This document shows, in pieces, positions 14,150-21,575 of a stretch of 50,247 nt of DNA (positions are counted from its first letter, which is position 1; each line of letters opens with the position of its first letter). The stretch is taken from positions 1 through 50,247 of the forward strand of contig CAMZED010000002.1 of NCBI GenBank assembly GCA_947305675.1, in the 5' to 3' direction. The notes beneath the pieces were generated by a model, which was not told the origin of the DNA, searched no databases, and saw nothing but the letters and a program-made list of their open reading frames with translations. The translations under genes were made by a program, and so were the position numbers. This DNA comes from an uncultured Clostridia bacterium. GTDB lineage: Bacteria > Bacillota > Clostridia > Oscillospirales > CAG-382.

Positions 14150-14917
14150 TTATTCGCCGTAGATCTCTACTTCGTTCAGGAAGCCCCAGGTACCGGCAAC
14201 ATAGCAGGTAACGCGGACGTAACGCGCGTCGACGCTGTCGAACGATTTTTCGACCCAGGCGCAGGCGCTCTGAACGTCTTCGGGGATATTTGCTTTGGGG
14301 ATCTCCGCCACGGCGGTGTAGTTTTCGCCGTCGGTGGAAACCGCGACTGTGCCGCCGGTCATAAGCGGAACGCCCCAGTCGGTGCGTTTGCCGACGTGGA
14401 TCTTAACGGTATTGACGCTGCGGGTCTCGCCGAGGTCGAACACAAGCACACCTACTCCTTCGGGAGCGTTGGTGTTGCTGTTGAACCCGAACCAATGACC
14501 GACCCCGTCCTCGTCGTCCTGGTTTACGACCTCAACGTCGTAAACTTTGCCATCGGTGAGGTTGGCGTCGTAATGTTCGTTATAAGTGCCGCCGCGGCGG
14601 GTAAGTCCGTCTCCGGAAGCGATAACGTAGGATTTGCCGAGCGCAAGGTTGGAACCGCTTGCAACGGGTTCGCTCTTGGATTCTTCGGGTTCTTCGCTCG
14701 ATTCGTCGACGGGTTCTTCGCTCGATTCGTCGACGGGTTCTTCGCTTGATTCGTCGACGGGTTCGGCAACCGATTCCTCGGGAGTGGATTCGGCGGGAGT
14801 GGATTCGGCGGGGGTGGATTCAGCGGGGGTGGATTCGGCGGGAGTGCTGTTGTTGCACGCCGCGAGAGCAAGGCTCATAACAAATACGAGTGCGAGGATG
14901 ACTGCGATCTTTTTCAT
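14150..14917 (-). CDS. Lipoprotein with low-complexity linker and one discoidin domain (copy B)
   Basis: 255 residues. The lipoprotein signal MKKIAVILALVFVMSLALAA is followed by the lipobox Cys. Next is an acidic, threonine/proline-rich linker: four TPAES units, one TPEES, then EPVDESSE units. From residue ~90 a single discoidin fold runs to the end (NLALGKSYVIASGDG, GVLVFDLGETRSVNTVKIHV, ARYVRVTCYVAGTWGFLNEV). Discoidin folds usually bind carbohydrate or anionic surfaces. The signal and linker are almost identical to the gene at 14945 while the binding domains differ, so this is a duplicated stalk carrying diverged heads. Confidence 0.82.
   Translation of the reverse strand: MKKIAVILALVFVMSLALAACNNSTPAESTPAESTPAESTPAESTPEESVAEPVDESSEEPVDESSEEPVDESSEEPEESKSEPVASGSNLALGKSYVIASGDGLTRRGGTYNEHYDANLTDGKVYDVEVVNQDDEDGVGHWFGFNSNTNAPEGVGVLVFDLGETRSVNTVKIHVGKRTDWGVPLMTGGTVAVSTDGENYTAVAEIPKANIPEDVQSACAWVEKSFDSVDARYVRVTCYVAGTWGFLNEVEIYGE
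14680..14850. repeat. In-frame 24-bp and 15-bp tandem repeats (linker of copy B)
   Basis: About three 24-bp units of the form TCTTCGCTCGATTCGTCGAC + GGGT (encoding EPVDESSE) and about five 15-bp units related to GTGGATTCGGCGGGA (encoding TPAES). Both unit lengths are multiples of three, so slippage changes linker length without breaking the frame. Confidence 0.8.
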
Positions 14918-14944
14918 AACAAATACCTTTCTGCAAAGCGGTTA

Positions 14945-15700
14945 TCAGCCGGCGATAACGGCAAGTTCGTCGATAAAGTTGTGGACTGCCGTTACGGTGA
15001 AGCTGAACTGAACGTAGCGCGCGTTCGTGCTGTCAAAGCCGAAATCGACCCAATATGCGTCCGCGCCTTCTTCGAAAGAAGTCTGCGAAGCGACGGTTTT
15101 AAAGGTCTTGCCGTCGGAAGAAACGGCGATCGCGATCTCGGAGGGGGCGCCGATGCCGGCTTCACCGGGGTTGATCATATGCACTCTTGCGCAGTTGACG
15201 GCGGTATCTTTGCCGAGGTCGACAACAATGCCGCAAACTCCGCCGGGAGCGTTGCCCGCGTCGGGATTGGGCGAAACCGAGAACCATACGTCTTCGGCAT
15301 AGCTTATTTCGGGGCTGGTGACGCCGTCGGTAAGGTTGGCGTTATAGTGGCAGGGATATTCGGACTGTTCTTTGGTAAGTATAAGCCCTTTTCCGGAACC
15401 TGTAACGGTGTAGGATTTGCCCAAAGCGACGTTTTCATCGCCTACGACGACCGGCTCTTCGCTCGATTCTTCGGGTTCTTCGCTCGATTCTTCCGGTTCT
15501 TCGCTCGATTCGTCAACGGGTTCTTCGCTTGATTCGTCAACGGGTTCAGCAACCGATTCCTCGGGAGTCGATTCCTCGGGAGTCGATTCGGCGGGGGTGG
15601 ATTCAGCGGGGGTGGATTCGGCGGGAGTGCTGTTGTTGCACGCCGCGAGAGCAAGGCTCATAACGAATACGAGCGCAAGGATGACTGCGATCTTTTTCAT
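14945..15700 (-). CDS. Lipoprotein with low-complexity linker and one discoidin domain (copy A)
   Basis: 251 residues, first gene after the promoter at 15747-15775. Residues 1-24 are identical to the downstream copy at 14150 (lipoprotein signal). The linker has three TPAES, two TPEES, two EPVDESSE and two EPEESSE units. The discoidin domain from residue ~90 (NVALGKSYTVTGSGKG, GIVVDLGKDTAVNCARVHMI, ARYVQFSFTVTAVHNFIDEL) is only loosely similar to that of the neighbour. The two genes are 27 bp apart and co-oriented. They are probably surface carbohydrate-binding proteins held away from the membrane by the linker. Confidence 0.82.
   Translation of the reverse strand: MKKIAVILALVFVMSLALAACNNSTPAESTPAESTPAESTPEESTPEESVAEPVDESSEEPVDESSEEPEESSEEPEESSEEPVVVGDENVALGKSYTVTGSGKGLILTKEQSEYPCHYNANLTDGVTSPEISYAEDVWFSVSPNPDAGNAPGGVCGIVVDLGKDTAVNCARVHMINPGEAGIGAPSEIAIAVSSDGKTFKTVASQTSFEEGADAYWVDFGFDSTNARYVQFSFTVTAVHNFIDELAVIAG
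15460..15625. repeat. In-frame tandem repeats (linker of copy A)
   Basis: The same 24-bp and 15-bp unit types as at 14680-14850, but with different copy numbers and extra EPEESSE (21-bp) units. The difference between the two copies is direct evidence of repeat-number change since duplication. Confidence 0.75.
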
Positions 15701-15746
15701 TGATGATCTCTCCTTAAAAAGATAATATCGGATTAGATTTACGGCA

Positions 15747-15775
15747 ATTATACATTAATTTTCATTCCGTGTCAA
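15747..15775 (-). promoter_or_regulatory. Promoter of the discoidin lipoprotein block
   Basis: Minus-strand TTGACA (15775-15770), 17 bp, TATAAT (15752-15747). Both boxes are perfect consensus, which suggests high expression of the lipoproteins. Confidence 0.88.
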
Positions 15776-15802
15776 GCGGTTTTGCAAAATGAACATATCG
15801 TA

Positions 15803-16258
15803 TTATTTTTCGCGCATCAGTTTTGTGAGTTCTTCCATAAAAGCACCGATATCGCGGAACTGGCGGTAGACCGAGGCAAAGCGGACGTAAGCGACTTCGT
15901 CAAGGTCTTTCAGTTTGTCCATCACCATCTCGCCGATGCGGGTTGAAGGCACCTCGTTCTGGAGCGAATTCTGCAAAGTCGATTCGATCTCGTCGACAAC
16001 GGCATTCATCTGCGAAAGCGTGACCTGGCGTTTGTCGCAGGCGCGGATTATACTGTTGAGTATCTTATTGCGGTCGAACGTCTCGCGCGAGGAATCTTTT
16101 TTTATAACGATCAGCGGCAGGGTCTCGATGTTTTCATAGGTCGTGAAACGTTTGCCGCATTCAAGACATTCACGGCGGCGCCTGATCGATTGCCCGTCCG
16201 CCGACGGACGCGAATCGATAACTATGCTTTTAAGATGACCGCAGGAAGGGCATTTCAT
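15803..16258 (-). CDS. nrdR: Transcriptional repressor NrdR
   Basis: 151 residues, the family's normal length. A zinc ribbon is formed by Cys3, Cys6, Cys31 and Cys34 (MKCPSCG, then RRRRECLECGKRF). The ATP-cone domain begins at ~49 (VIKKDSSRETFDRNKI) and ends near 140 (VAYVRFASVYRQFRDIGAF). NrdR senses dATP/ATP and represses ribonucleotide reductase genes. No nrd genes are in the window, so it acts in trans. It has its own promoter at 16319-16347. Confidence 0.97.
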   Translation of the reverse strand: MKCPSCGHLKSIVIDSRPSADGQSIRRRRECLECGKRFTTYENIETLPLIVIKKDSSRETFDRNKILNSIIRACDKRQVTLSQMNAVVDEIESTLQNSLQNEVPSTRIGEMVMDKLKDLDEVAYVRFASVYRQFRDIGAFMEELTKLMREK

Positions 16259-16318
16259 TGTTTTTAACTCCTGTCTTTTGTCTTTGGTTTTATATCACTT
16301 ATACTTATTTCGATCGCC

Positions 16319-16347
16319 ATTTTACCACATTGCGTCGGGATTGTAAA
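16319..16347 (-). promoter_or_regulatory. Promoter of nrdR
   Basis: Minus-strand TTTACA (16347-16342), 17 bp, TAAAAT (16324-16319), preceded by TGTGG, an extended -10 element. It is back-to-back with the deoD promoter at 16370. Confidence 0.7.
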
Positions 16348-16369
16348 GTGTTTTGAAAAAATATGTTTA

Positions 16370-16398
16370 TTGACAACCCGCCGGCGTTGTGGTATCAT
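16370..16398 (+). promoter_or_regulatory. Promoter of deoD
   Basis: TTGACA (16370-16375), 17 bp, TATCAT (16393-16398), again preceded by TGTGG. A GGAGGAA ribosome site stands before the ATG at 16435. Confidence 0.82.
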
Positions 16399-16434
16399 CT
16401 TCTAAAATAAAATGCCGGGAACGGAGGAATTTGA

Positions 16435-17142
16435 ATGGCAACACCCCACAACAGCGCAAACGTCGGCGATATCGCCGAAACGGTGGTAATGTGCGGCGAC
16501 CCGCTCAGGGTAAAATACATCGCCGAAAATTATCTTGAAAAAGCCGAAATGTTCAACGAGGTCCGCGGAATGTACGGTTTCACCGGATATTACAAAGGCA
16601 AACGCTTATCGGTCATGGGGCACGGAATGGGCATGCCTTCCATCGGCATCTACGCCCATGAGCTTTATAATTTTTTCGGAGTGAAGTCGATCATCCGCGC
16701 CGGAAGCGCCGGCGGCCTTTGCGACGATGTAAAACTGCGTGATATAGTCATTGCGCAGGGCACCTGCACCGACAGCAACTTCGCCTGGCAATACGGGATC
16801 ACCGGTTCCTTTGCGCCCATTGCCGATTTCGGCTTGCTGCGCGCGGCTGTCGAAAACGCCGAAAAGCTCGGGCTTTGCGTAAAAGTCGGCAACCTTTATT
16901 CCACCGACGTGTTCTATTCCCCCAAAAACGCCAACGATTCCATGCGCGATATGGGCGTGCTCGCCGTCGAGATGGAAGCCGCCGCGCTTTATATGATCGC
17001 CGCCAAAGCCCACGCAAAAGCGCTTTGTGTCTGCACGGTGAGCGACCATTTGTACAGCCCCGAAAAGCTCACCGTCGAGGAACGTCAGACCGGGTTCGAC
17101 AATATGATCAGGCTTTGCCTGGAAACCGCGGCGGGCTGCTGA
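16435..17142 (+). CDS. deoD: Purine-nucleoside phosphorylase, DeoD type
   Basis: 235 residues, close to the 239 of the E. coli enzyme. It phosphorolyses purine (deoxy)nucleosides to base and (deoxy)ribose-1-phosphate. Visible active-site elements are His5, the phosphate-binding GDPLR (21-25), Arg44, the RAGSAGG loop (88-94), EME (179-181) that binds ribose, and Ser203-Asp204, the Asp that protonates N7 in hexameric PNPs. It is monocistronic from its own promoter and ends 3 bp from the stop of the convergent U32 gene. Confidence 0.95.
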   Translation: MATPHNSANVGDIAETVVMCGDPLRVKYIAENYLEKAEMFNEVRGMYGFTGYYKGKRLSVMGHGMGMPSIGIYAHELYNFFGVKSIIRAGSAGGLCDDVKLRDIVIAQGTCTDSNFAWQYGITGSFAPIADFGLLRAAVENAEKLGLCVKVGNLYSTDVFYSPKNANDSMRDMGVLAVEMEAAALYMIAAKAHAKALCVCTVSDHLYSPEKLTVEERQTGFDNMIRLCLETAAGC

Positions 17143-17145
17143 ATA

Positions 17146-18912
17146 TCAGCGGCGGGTATATTCGAACCGCGGCTTATCCTTCCGGTTTCCGAGCGCATAT
17201 TCGATCACTTCGGATATGCGCTTTTCATTTTCGTCGGTAAACAAAAGCGTAACAAGCCCCACCCCCGAAGCCTTCAGCGCCGGCTTTCTGTCGAGCCGGA
17301 ACGCCGGGAGCGAGTTATAAACGGTGTTTGTATGCGATTCGCCGCTTATCACCGGGAACTTCGCCCCCGCGCGGTCGGTAAGTACCGCGTTGCAGCGGTC
17401 GGCGCGGGCGCACCCGGCGATGTTGGCGATTATGCAGGTGCGGGTGTACATGAGCGGAGTCCTGCCGTAACAAATGTATTCCAGCGCGCGGCGGCTGCCT
17501 TTCGGGAATCCGCCGTCGGTCTCCGGCGATATCATTATCGATGAGAGGGGATAGTTTTCGTAGAATTCAATCGATCTGCGGTTCGTAACATTAAGCGTAT
17601 AGTCGCCGTGCAGGAAGAAGCCTTTTAAGGCAAGCCGGAACTGCCAGACCGAATTCACCGTGAGGTGCTTTATCCCCGCGCCGAGCAGCGCGTCAAGCCT
17701 TTTTTCAACGCCCGGCATTTCGGCGCAAAATACACTTCGCGGCAATATCGCCGATAATTTATCGCGGTAGGGCGCAAGCCTTTTGTCGAGCGCGTCACGC
17801 AGCGGCACGTCGATCCGCGCGGCGGACGGCGCGTATTTTTTCAGCAGCTCTTCCGAGGGCAGTCCCCCCTCGAAGCGCAATACCGTTCCGCGCTGTTCTT
17901 TCGGGCTGATAAGCTCCGATCCGTTTTGCTCCGGCGGAACAAAAGGCGGGACGGCCGGTGCTTCGACCTTTGCGCGCGGCGGATAGGGCGGTTCCTGCGC
18001 GCGCCTTACCGCGCGGCTTTTTTCTTTGTCGGCGTCCGACCGCGAGCCGAACATCGATCTTGTTATCCTGCCGGTAAAATATCCGTCGGTGAATCCCCCG
18101 CGGGAGAACACGGCGGACAGATATTCGATCTCCCGCCCGTCGGCGTTGCGGTTCTCGTCGATAAGGCGGCGGTAGACCGAAGTCACCGCGTAGACGTAAT
18201 CGGGACTTTTCATCCTGCCCTCGATCTTTAATGAAGTCACGCCGCTGTCGGCGATCTCTTTTATATGCCCCGCCAGGCAAAGGTCTTTAAGCGAAAGCGG
18301 ATATTCGCTTTTCCCCTTGTAGGGCAGTCGGCAGGGCTGGGCGCATTCGCCGCGGTTGCCGCTTCTTCCGCCGATCACCGAGCTCATAAGGCATCCGCCG
18401 CTTTCGCAGACGCACAGCGCCCCGTGCGCAAATATCTCGGTTTCCAGCCCGACAGAGGCGCATTTTTTTATGTCGTCAAAACAAAGCTCGCGCGCGAGCA
18501 CCGCGCGTGTAAACCCAAGCTGTTTTACAAATTCCACGTCGCCGGGGGAGTGAAGCCGCATCTGGGTGCTGGCATGCAGCGCGATCCCGGGGAATTCCCG
18601 CCGCACCGAGGCGATCAGCCCGGCGTCCTGAACGATAAGCGCGTCCGGTTTCACCTTTTCGGCAAGGAACCCGACGTATTCGAGCGCTTCGTTCATCTCG
18701 CGATCGAAAAGAAGGGTGTTCAGAGCGACGTGCAGCCTTGCGCCGCGGGCGCGGCAAAGCGCGCTTGCCTCGGCAAGCGACTCTTTTGTGAAATTCGCGG
18801 CGTTCATCCTTGCGTTGAATACCGGACCGCCGACATATATCTCGTCGGCTCCCGCGTCGAGAGCCGCCTTCAGAGCCGCGGGCGAACCCGCCGGCGCAAG
18901 CAAATAAAGCAT
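17146..18912 (-). CDS. U32 family peptidase-like protein (RNA hydroxylation / collagenase-like)
   Basis: 588 residues. The N-terminal TIM barrel starts LYLLAPAGSPAALKAALDAG and DEIYVGG. The U32 signature is complete: EIFAHGALCVCESGGC (159-174) and RSGNRGECAQPCR (183-195), giving a cysteine set (167, 169, 174, 190, 194) that in characterised members binds an Fe-S cluster. Relatives (TrhP, RlhA) hydroxylate tRNA or 23S rRNA; others were named collagenases. Residues ~300-330 are a Pro-rich linker, followed by a second domain that ends near ITGAKFPVISGE-like sequence and a short tail. Exact substrate is undecided. It is the second gene of a pair with the isomerase at 18919 (6-bp gap). Confidence 0.88.
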   Translation of the reverse strand: MLYLLAPAGSPAALKAALDAGADEIYVGGPVFNARMNAANFTKESLAEASALCRARGARLHVALNTLLFDREMNEALEYVGFLAEKVKPDALIVQDAGLIASVRREFPGIALHASTQMRLHSPGDVEFVKQLGFTRAVLARELCFDDIKKCASVGLETEIFAHGALCVCESGGCLMSSVIGGRSGNRGECAQPCRLPYKGKSEYPLSLKDLCLAGHIKEIADSGVTSLKIEGRMKSPDYVYAVTSVYRRLIDENRNADGREIEYLSAVFSRGGFTDGYFTGRITRSMFGSRSDADKEKSRAVRRAQEPPYPPRAKVEAPAVPPFVPPEQNGSELISPKEQRGTVLRFEGGLPSEELLKKYAPSAARIDVPLRDALDKRLAPYRDKLSAILPRSVFCAEMPGVEKRLDALLGAGIKHLTVNSVWQFRLALKGFFLHGDYTLNVTNRRSIEFYENYPLSSIMISPETDGGFPKGSRRALEYICYGRTPLMYTRTCIIANIAGCARADRCNAVLTDRAGAKFPVISGESHTNTVYNSLPAFRLDRKPALKASGVGLVTLLFTDENEKRISEVIEYALGNRKDKPRFEYTRR

Positions 18913-18918
18913 AATAAC

Positions 18919-19785
18919 TTACCCTTCGAACATTTCGGCAAGCCTTCTTGCCGCGGCGGCGAGCTTCTTCACGCCGCCCTTTACGTCGTCGGAAGAATAT
19001 TTTCCGATATATCCGGCGGCTTCCAGCGTGAAATATCCGTTGTAGCCGATATCTTTAAGCGCTTTTACGATCGGCTCGAAATCTATGTCCATCGAAAAAG
19101 GTATCTGATGGTTGTCGTGAGTGCGGTCGTTGTCGTGGATATGCAGTGCCTGAAGGCGTTCGTTCCCCAGCGCGTAGATCATATCGACGGCGCTCACCCC
19201 GAAATAATGCATCATCTCGGCGTGACCGAGGTCGAGGCAGGCGACAAGATCGGGGCTTCCGACGGCTTCGAGGTTATCGATAAAACTCTGCGGCGAACAG
19301 CATGCCGCCACCGCGGCGTGCCCCGCGGCGTTATCCCAGTTATACATATTCTCGGCGGCGATCTTCACCCCGAGCTTTTTCGCCGCGGGAAGGAACTCGG
19401 CGTAATATTCGGCATTTTGCGCGGGGGTAAAGTTGTTCACCGGGTGAACGACGCAGATCTTCCCGCCCGCTGCCGCGGTGCATTCAAGCGCGCGCACCGT
19501 TTTCGCCCTCACCTCGGGCACGTGGACGGGATAGGGCGAATGGGACTGGTTGCAGACTATTCCGTTTTCGCGCCCGATCTCGCCGAGCTTATAGGCGTAT
19601 TCAAGATAGGCGTCGCCGTTCAGGGGGTGATCGCTCGGGATGACCGTACCTTTGCTCCAGTCATAGCAAGCCATGACGTGCATCGAAAAATCCCAGGCGT
19701 CGAACCCGGCGTCGGCGACCATTCTCACGGCGTCCTCGTGCCCGACGTAACGTGCTATCGAGTTTATTTCAGTGGATATTTTCAT
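18919..19785 (-). CDS. Sugar phosphate isomerase/epimerase-like TIM-barrel protein
   Basis: 288 residues, xylose-isomerase-like barrel (AP endonuclase 2 family). Metal-site motifs are visible: NQSHSPYPV, IAAENMYNW (Glu), CLDLGHAEM (Asp, His), LHIHDND and the terminal Glu in GYFTLEAAGY. Members isomerise or epimerise sugars, sugar phosphates or inositols; the substrate cannot be read here. It is the first gene of a two-gene unit with the U32 protein, from the promoter at 19900-19928 through a leader of about 110 nt. Confidence 0.82.
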   Translation of the reverse strand: MKISTEINSIARYVGHEDAVRMVADAGFDAWDFSMHVMACYDWSKGTVIPSDHPLNGDAYLEYAYKLGEIGRENGIVCNQSHSPYPVHVPEVRAKTVRALECTAAAGGKICVVHPVNNFTPAQNAEYYAEFLPAAKKLGVKIAAENMYNWDNAAGHAAVAACCSPQSFIDNLEAVGSPDLVACLDLGHAEMMHYFGVSAVDMIYALGNERLQALHIHDNDRTHDNHQIPFSMDIDFEPIVKALKDIGYNGYFTLEAAGYIGKYSSDDVKGGVKKLAAAARRLAEMFEG

Positions 19786-19899
19786 AATTACCGTCCGTTT
19801 TCAAAAGAATATTTAGCCCGTATTCCAATGACGACAAGCCGAAAAGAGTCGGAATAGCGCCGTTTGAGCGGGTTCGTATAGTTCTCGTTACCCTAAAGC

Positions 19900-19928
19900 A
19901 TTGTAATACATTATTTGCGTTTCGTCAA
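19900..19928 (-). promoter_or_regulatory. Promoter of the isomerase-U32 operon
   Basis: Minus-strand TTGACG (19928-19923), 17 bp, TACAAT (19905-19900). The transcript would have an untranslated leader of ~110 nt in which ATTCC and GGAAT can pair around a smaller CCGA/TCGG hairpin. Confidence 0.7.
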
Positions 19929-19960
19929 GAAAAAACGGCTTTAAGGGATATAATTTGCTA

Positions 19961-19989
19961 TTGAAAAGGAATTTAAAATGTGGTAATAT
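19961..19989 (+). promoter_or_regulatory. Promoter of clpP
   Basis: TTGAAA (19961-19966), 17 bp, TAATAT (19984-19989), preceded by TGTGG. No CtsR-type heptad tandem repeat is seen nearby. GGAGGA precedes the ATG at 20022. Confidence 0.72.
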
Positions 19990-20021
19990 ATTGTGAATAA
20001 TGTTGTCCGGAGGATAAAGCA

Positions 20022-20597
20022 ATGATACAAAATCCCACTTTCATAGAAAACGAGGGCGGCCAGCGCAACGGTTACGATCTTTTCAGCCGTCTGTTAAAAG
20101 ACAGGATAATTCTGCTGTTCAACGAAATAAACGACGATCTCGCCTGCAGTATTGTCGGGCAGCTTCTTTTCCTCGAAGCACAGGATCCGGATAAGGATAT
20201 CACGGTATATATCAACTCGCCCGGCGGGAGCGTTTCGGCGGGATTTGCCATATATGATACGATAAAGACGCTTAAATGCGACGTTTCCACCGTTTGCGTC
20301 GGGAGCGCCTGCAGTATGGGCGCTTTCCTGCTCGCCGCCGGGACAAAAGGCAAGCGTTTCGCCCTGCCCAACAGCGAGGTGATGCTTCACCAGGTGATCG
20401 GTACGGTCGGCGGTCAGGCGTCCGACGTTATAATCGCCGCCGATTTCGCCAACCGCACAAAAGAGCGCATCAACCGCATCCTTTCGGAAAACATCGGCAG
20501 ACCGGTCGAAGAGATCCGCCGCGATACCGAACGCGATAACTGGATGTACGCCGAGGACGCCCTGGCTTACGGCGTGGTCGACGGCATAATTAAGTGA
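20022..20597 (+). CDS. clpP: ATP-dependent Clp protease proteolytic subunit
   Basis: 191 residues, full length for the family. The catalytic triad is Ser98 (VGSACSMGAF), His123 (MLHQV) and Asp172 (DTERDNWM), at the same spacing as in E. coli ClpP. INSPGGSVSAGFAIYDT is the standard oxyanion-side block. The handle segment reads IGTVGGQASDV rather than the common GGAQGQATDI, so this may be a second or divergent ClpP. No clpX lies next to it; the following gene (4 bp on) is an AEC transporter. Confidence 0.95.
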   Translation: MIQNPTFIENEGGQRNGYDLFSRLLKDRIILLFNEINDDLACSIVGQLLFLEAQDPDKDITVYINSPGGSVSAGFAIYDTIKTLKCDVSTVCVGSACSMGAFLLAAGTKGKRFALPNSEVMLHQVIGTVGGQASDVIIAADFANRTKERINRILSENIGRPVEEIRRDTERDNWMYAEDALAYGVVDGIIK

Positions 20598-20601
20598 TCC
20601 C

Positions 20602-21534
20602 ATGTTCGGTCTGACCGCGATAAAAGTCCTGGCGATGATCGCCTACGGCGCGCCGGGATTCATTTTGGTCAAAGTGAAGGCGCTGGGCGAAAAGCACATC
20701 AGTGCCTTTGCGGTTTTTCTGCTTTACGTCTGCCAGCCCGCGCTTTCGGTCTATGCGCTCGATTCGGTCGACTGCACTCCCGAAATACTCAAAAACATGG
20801 CGGTGTTTTTTGCGGTGACGCTTGTCGCCCAGATAGCAATAATCGCCGTTTATTCGCTTGTGTTCCGCAAAAAACTCGCCGACGCGGCTCACCGCATATG
20901 CGCCGTGGCGGGCGCCTGCGGCAACGTGGGATTTTTGGGGATCCCGCTGCTCGAACAGCTTTTGCCGGACCATCCCGAAGCGCTCGCCTATTCCGCGACT
21001 TTTTCGGTATCGATGAACGTTATCGCCTGGACTCTCGGGCTTGCGCTCATCACCGGCGATAAAAAGTTCATCGGCTTGAAGAACCTGCTGCTCAACCCCG
21101 CGACGCTGGCCTTTATCGTTTCGTTTCCGCTGTTTGTCGCCGGGGTGAAGATCCCGTCCGCCGTCGGCAGATATATCGAAACTCTGGGCAGAATGTCCAC
21201 CCCGGTATGTATGACCGTTTTGGGGATGCGGCTGGCGCTGAGAAAATTTCGCTCTGTTTTTTCCGACGGGCGCGTATATCTTGCGGCGATTTCAAAGCTT
21301 TTGGTATTTCCGGCGCTCGCCGCGCTGCTGTTTTTGCCGATCCCCGTCGATCAGTCGGTAAAATCCGCCGCTTTCATACTTTGCTCCTGCCCCGCGGCGG
21401 CAATGATACAAAGCCTTGCCGAAACGCACGGGGGCGATTCCGGGACCGCGGCGGACGTTGTCCTTTCGACCAGCCTGATCTGCGTTTTGAGCATACCCGC
21501 CGTCTGGACCGTGTATAACGCGATATTCGGCTGA
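20602..21534 (+). CDS. AEC (auxin efflux carrier) family transporter
   Basis: 310 residues, about ten membrane helices in two five-helix halves (for example LTAIKVLAMIAYGAPGFILV, then AAISKLLVFPALAALLFLPI). Conserved features include GNVGFLGIPLLE with its helix-breaking GxPLLE, and TPVCMTVLGMRLA. Members export or exchange organic acids and amino-acid derivatives. The start is 4 bp after clpP's stop with only a weak ribosome site, so translation is probably coupled to clpP. The substrate is unknown. Confidence 0.85.
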   Translation: MFGLTAIKVLAMIAYGAPGFILVKVKALGEKHISAFAVFLLYVCQPALSVYALDSVDCTPEILKNMAVFFAVTLVAQIAIIAVYSLVFRKKLADAAHRICAVAGACGNVGFLGIPLLEQLLPDHPEALAYSATFSVSMNVIAWTLGLALITGDKKFIGLKNLLLNPATLAFIVSFPLFVAGVKIPSAVGRYIETLGRMSTPVCMTVLGMRLALRKFRSVFSDGRVYLAAISKLLVFPALAALLFLPIPVDQSVKSAAFILCSCPAAAMIQSLAETHGGDSGTAADVVLSTSLICVLSIPAVWTVYNAIFG

Positions 21535-21575
21535 ATAAATATTTGTTGTAAGATGATCATTCAGAGGTGATTTCC

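Noticed and set aside
11868..14162. A 764-codon plus-strand frame opposite the DUF4855 lipoprotein
   Set aside because: The minus strand has a lipoprotein signal, known domains, promoter and terminator; the plus frame has none.
14680..15625. Regular repeats resembling a CRISPR or minisatellite
   Set aside because: They lie in frame inside lipoprotein linkers and encode TPAES and EPVDESSE; no unique spacers.
18265..19857. A 530-codon plus-strand frame opposite the isomerase and U32 genes
   Set aside because: Both minus-strand genes show full family motifs; the antisense frame shows no domain.
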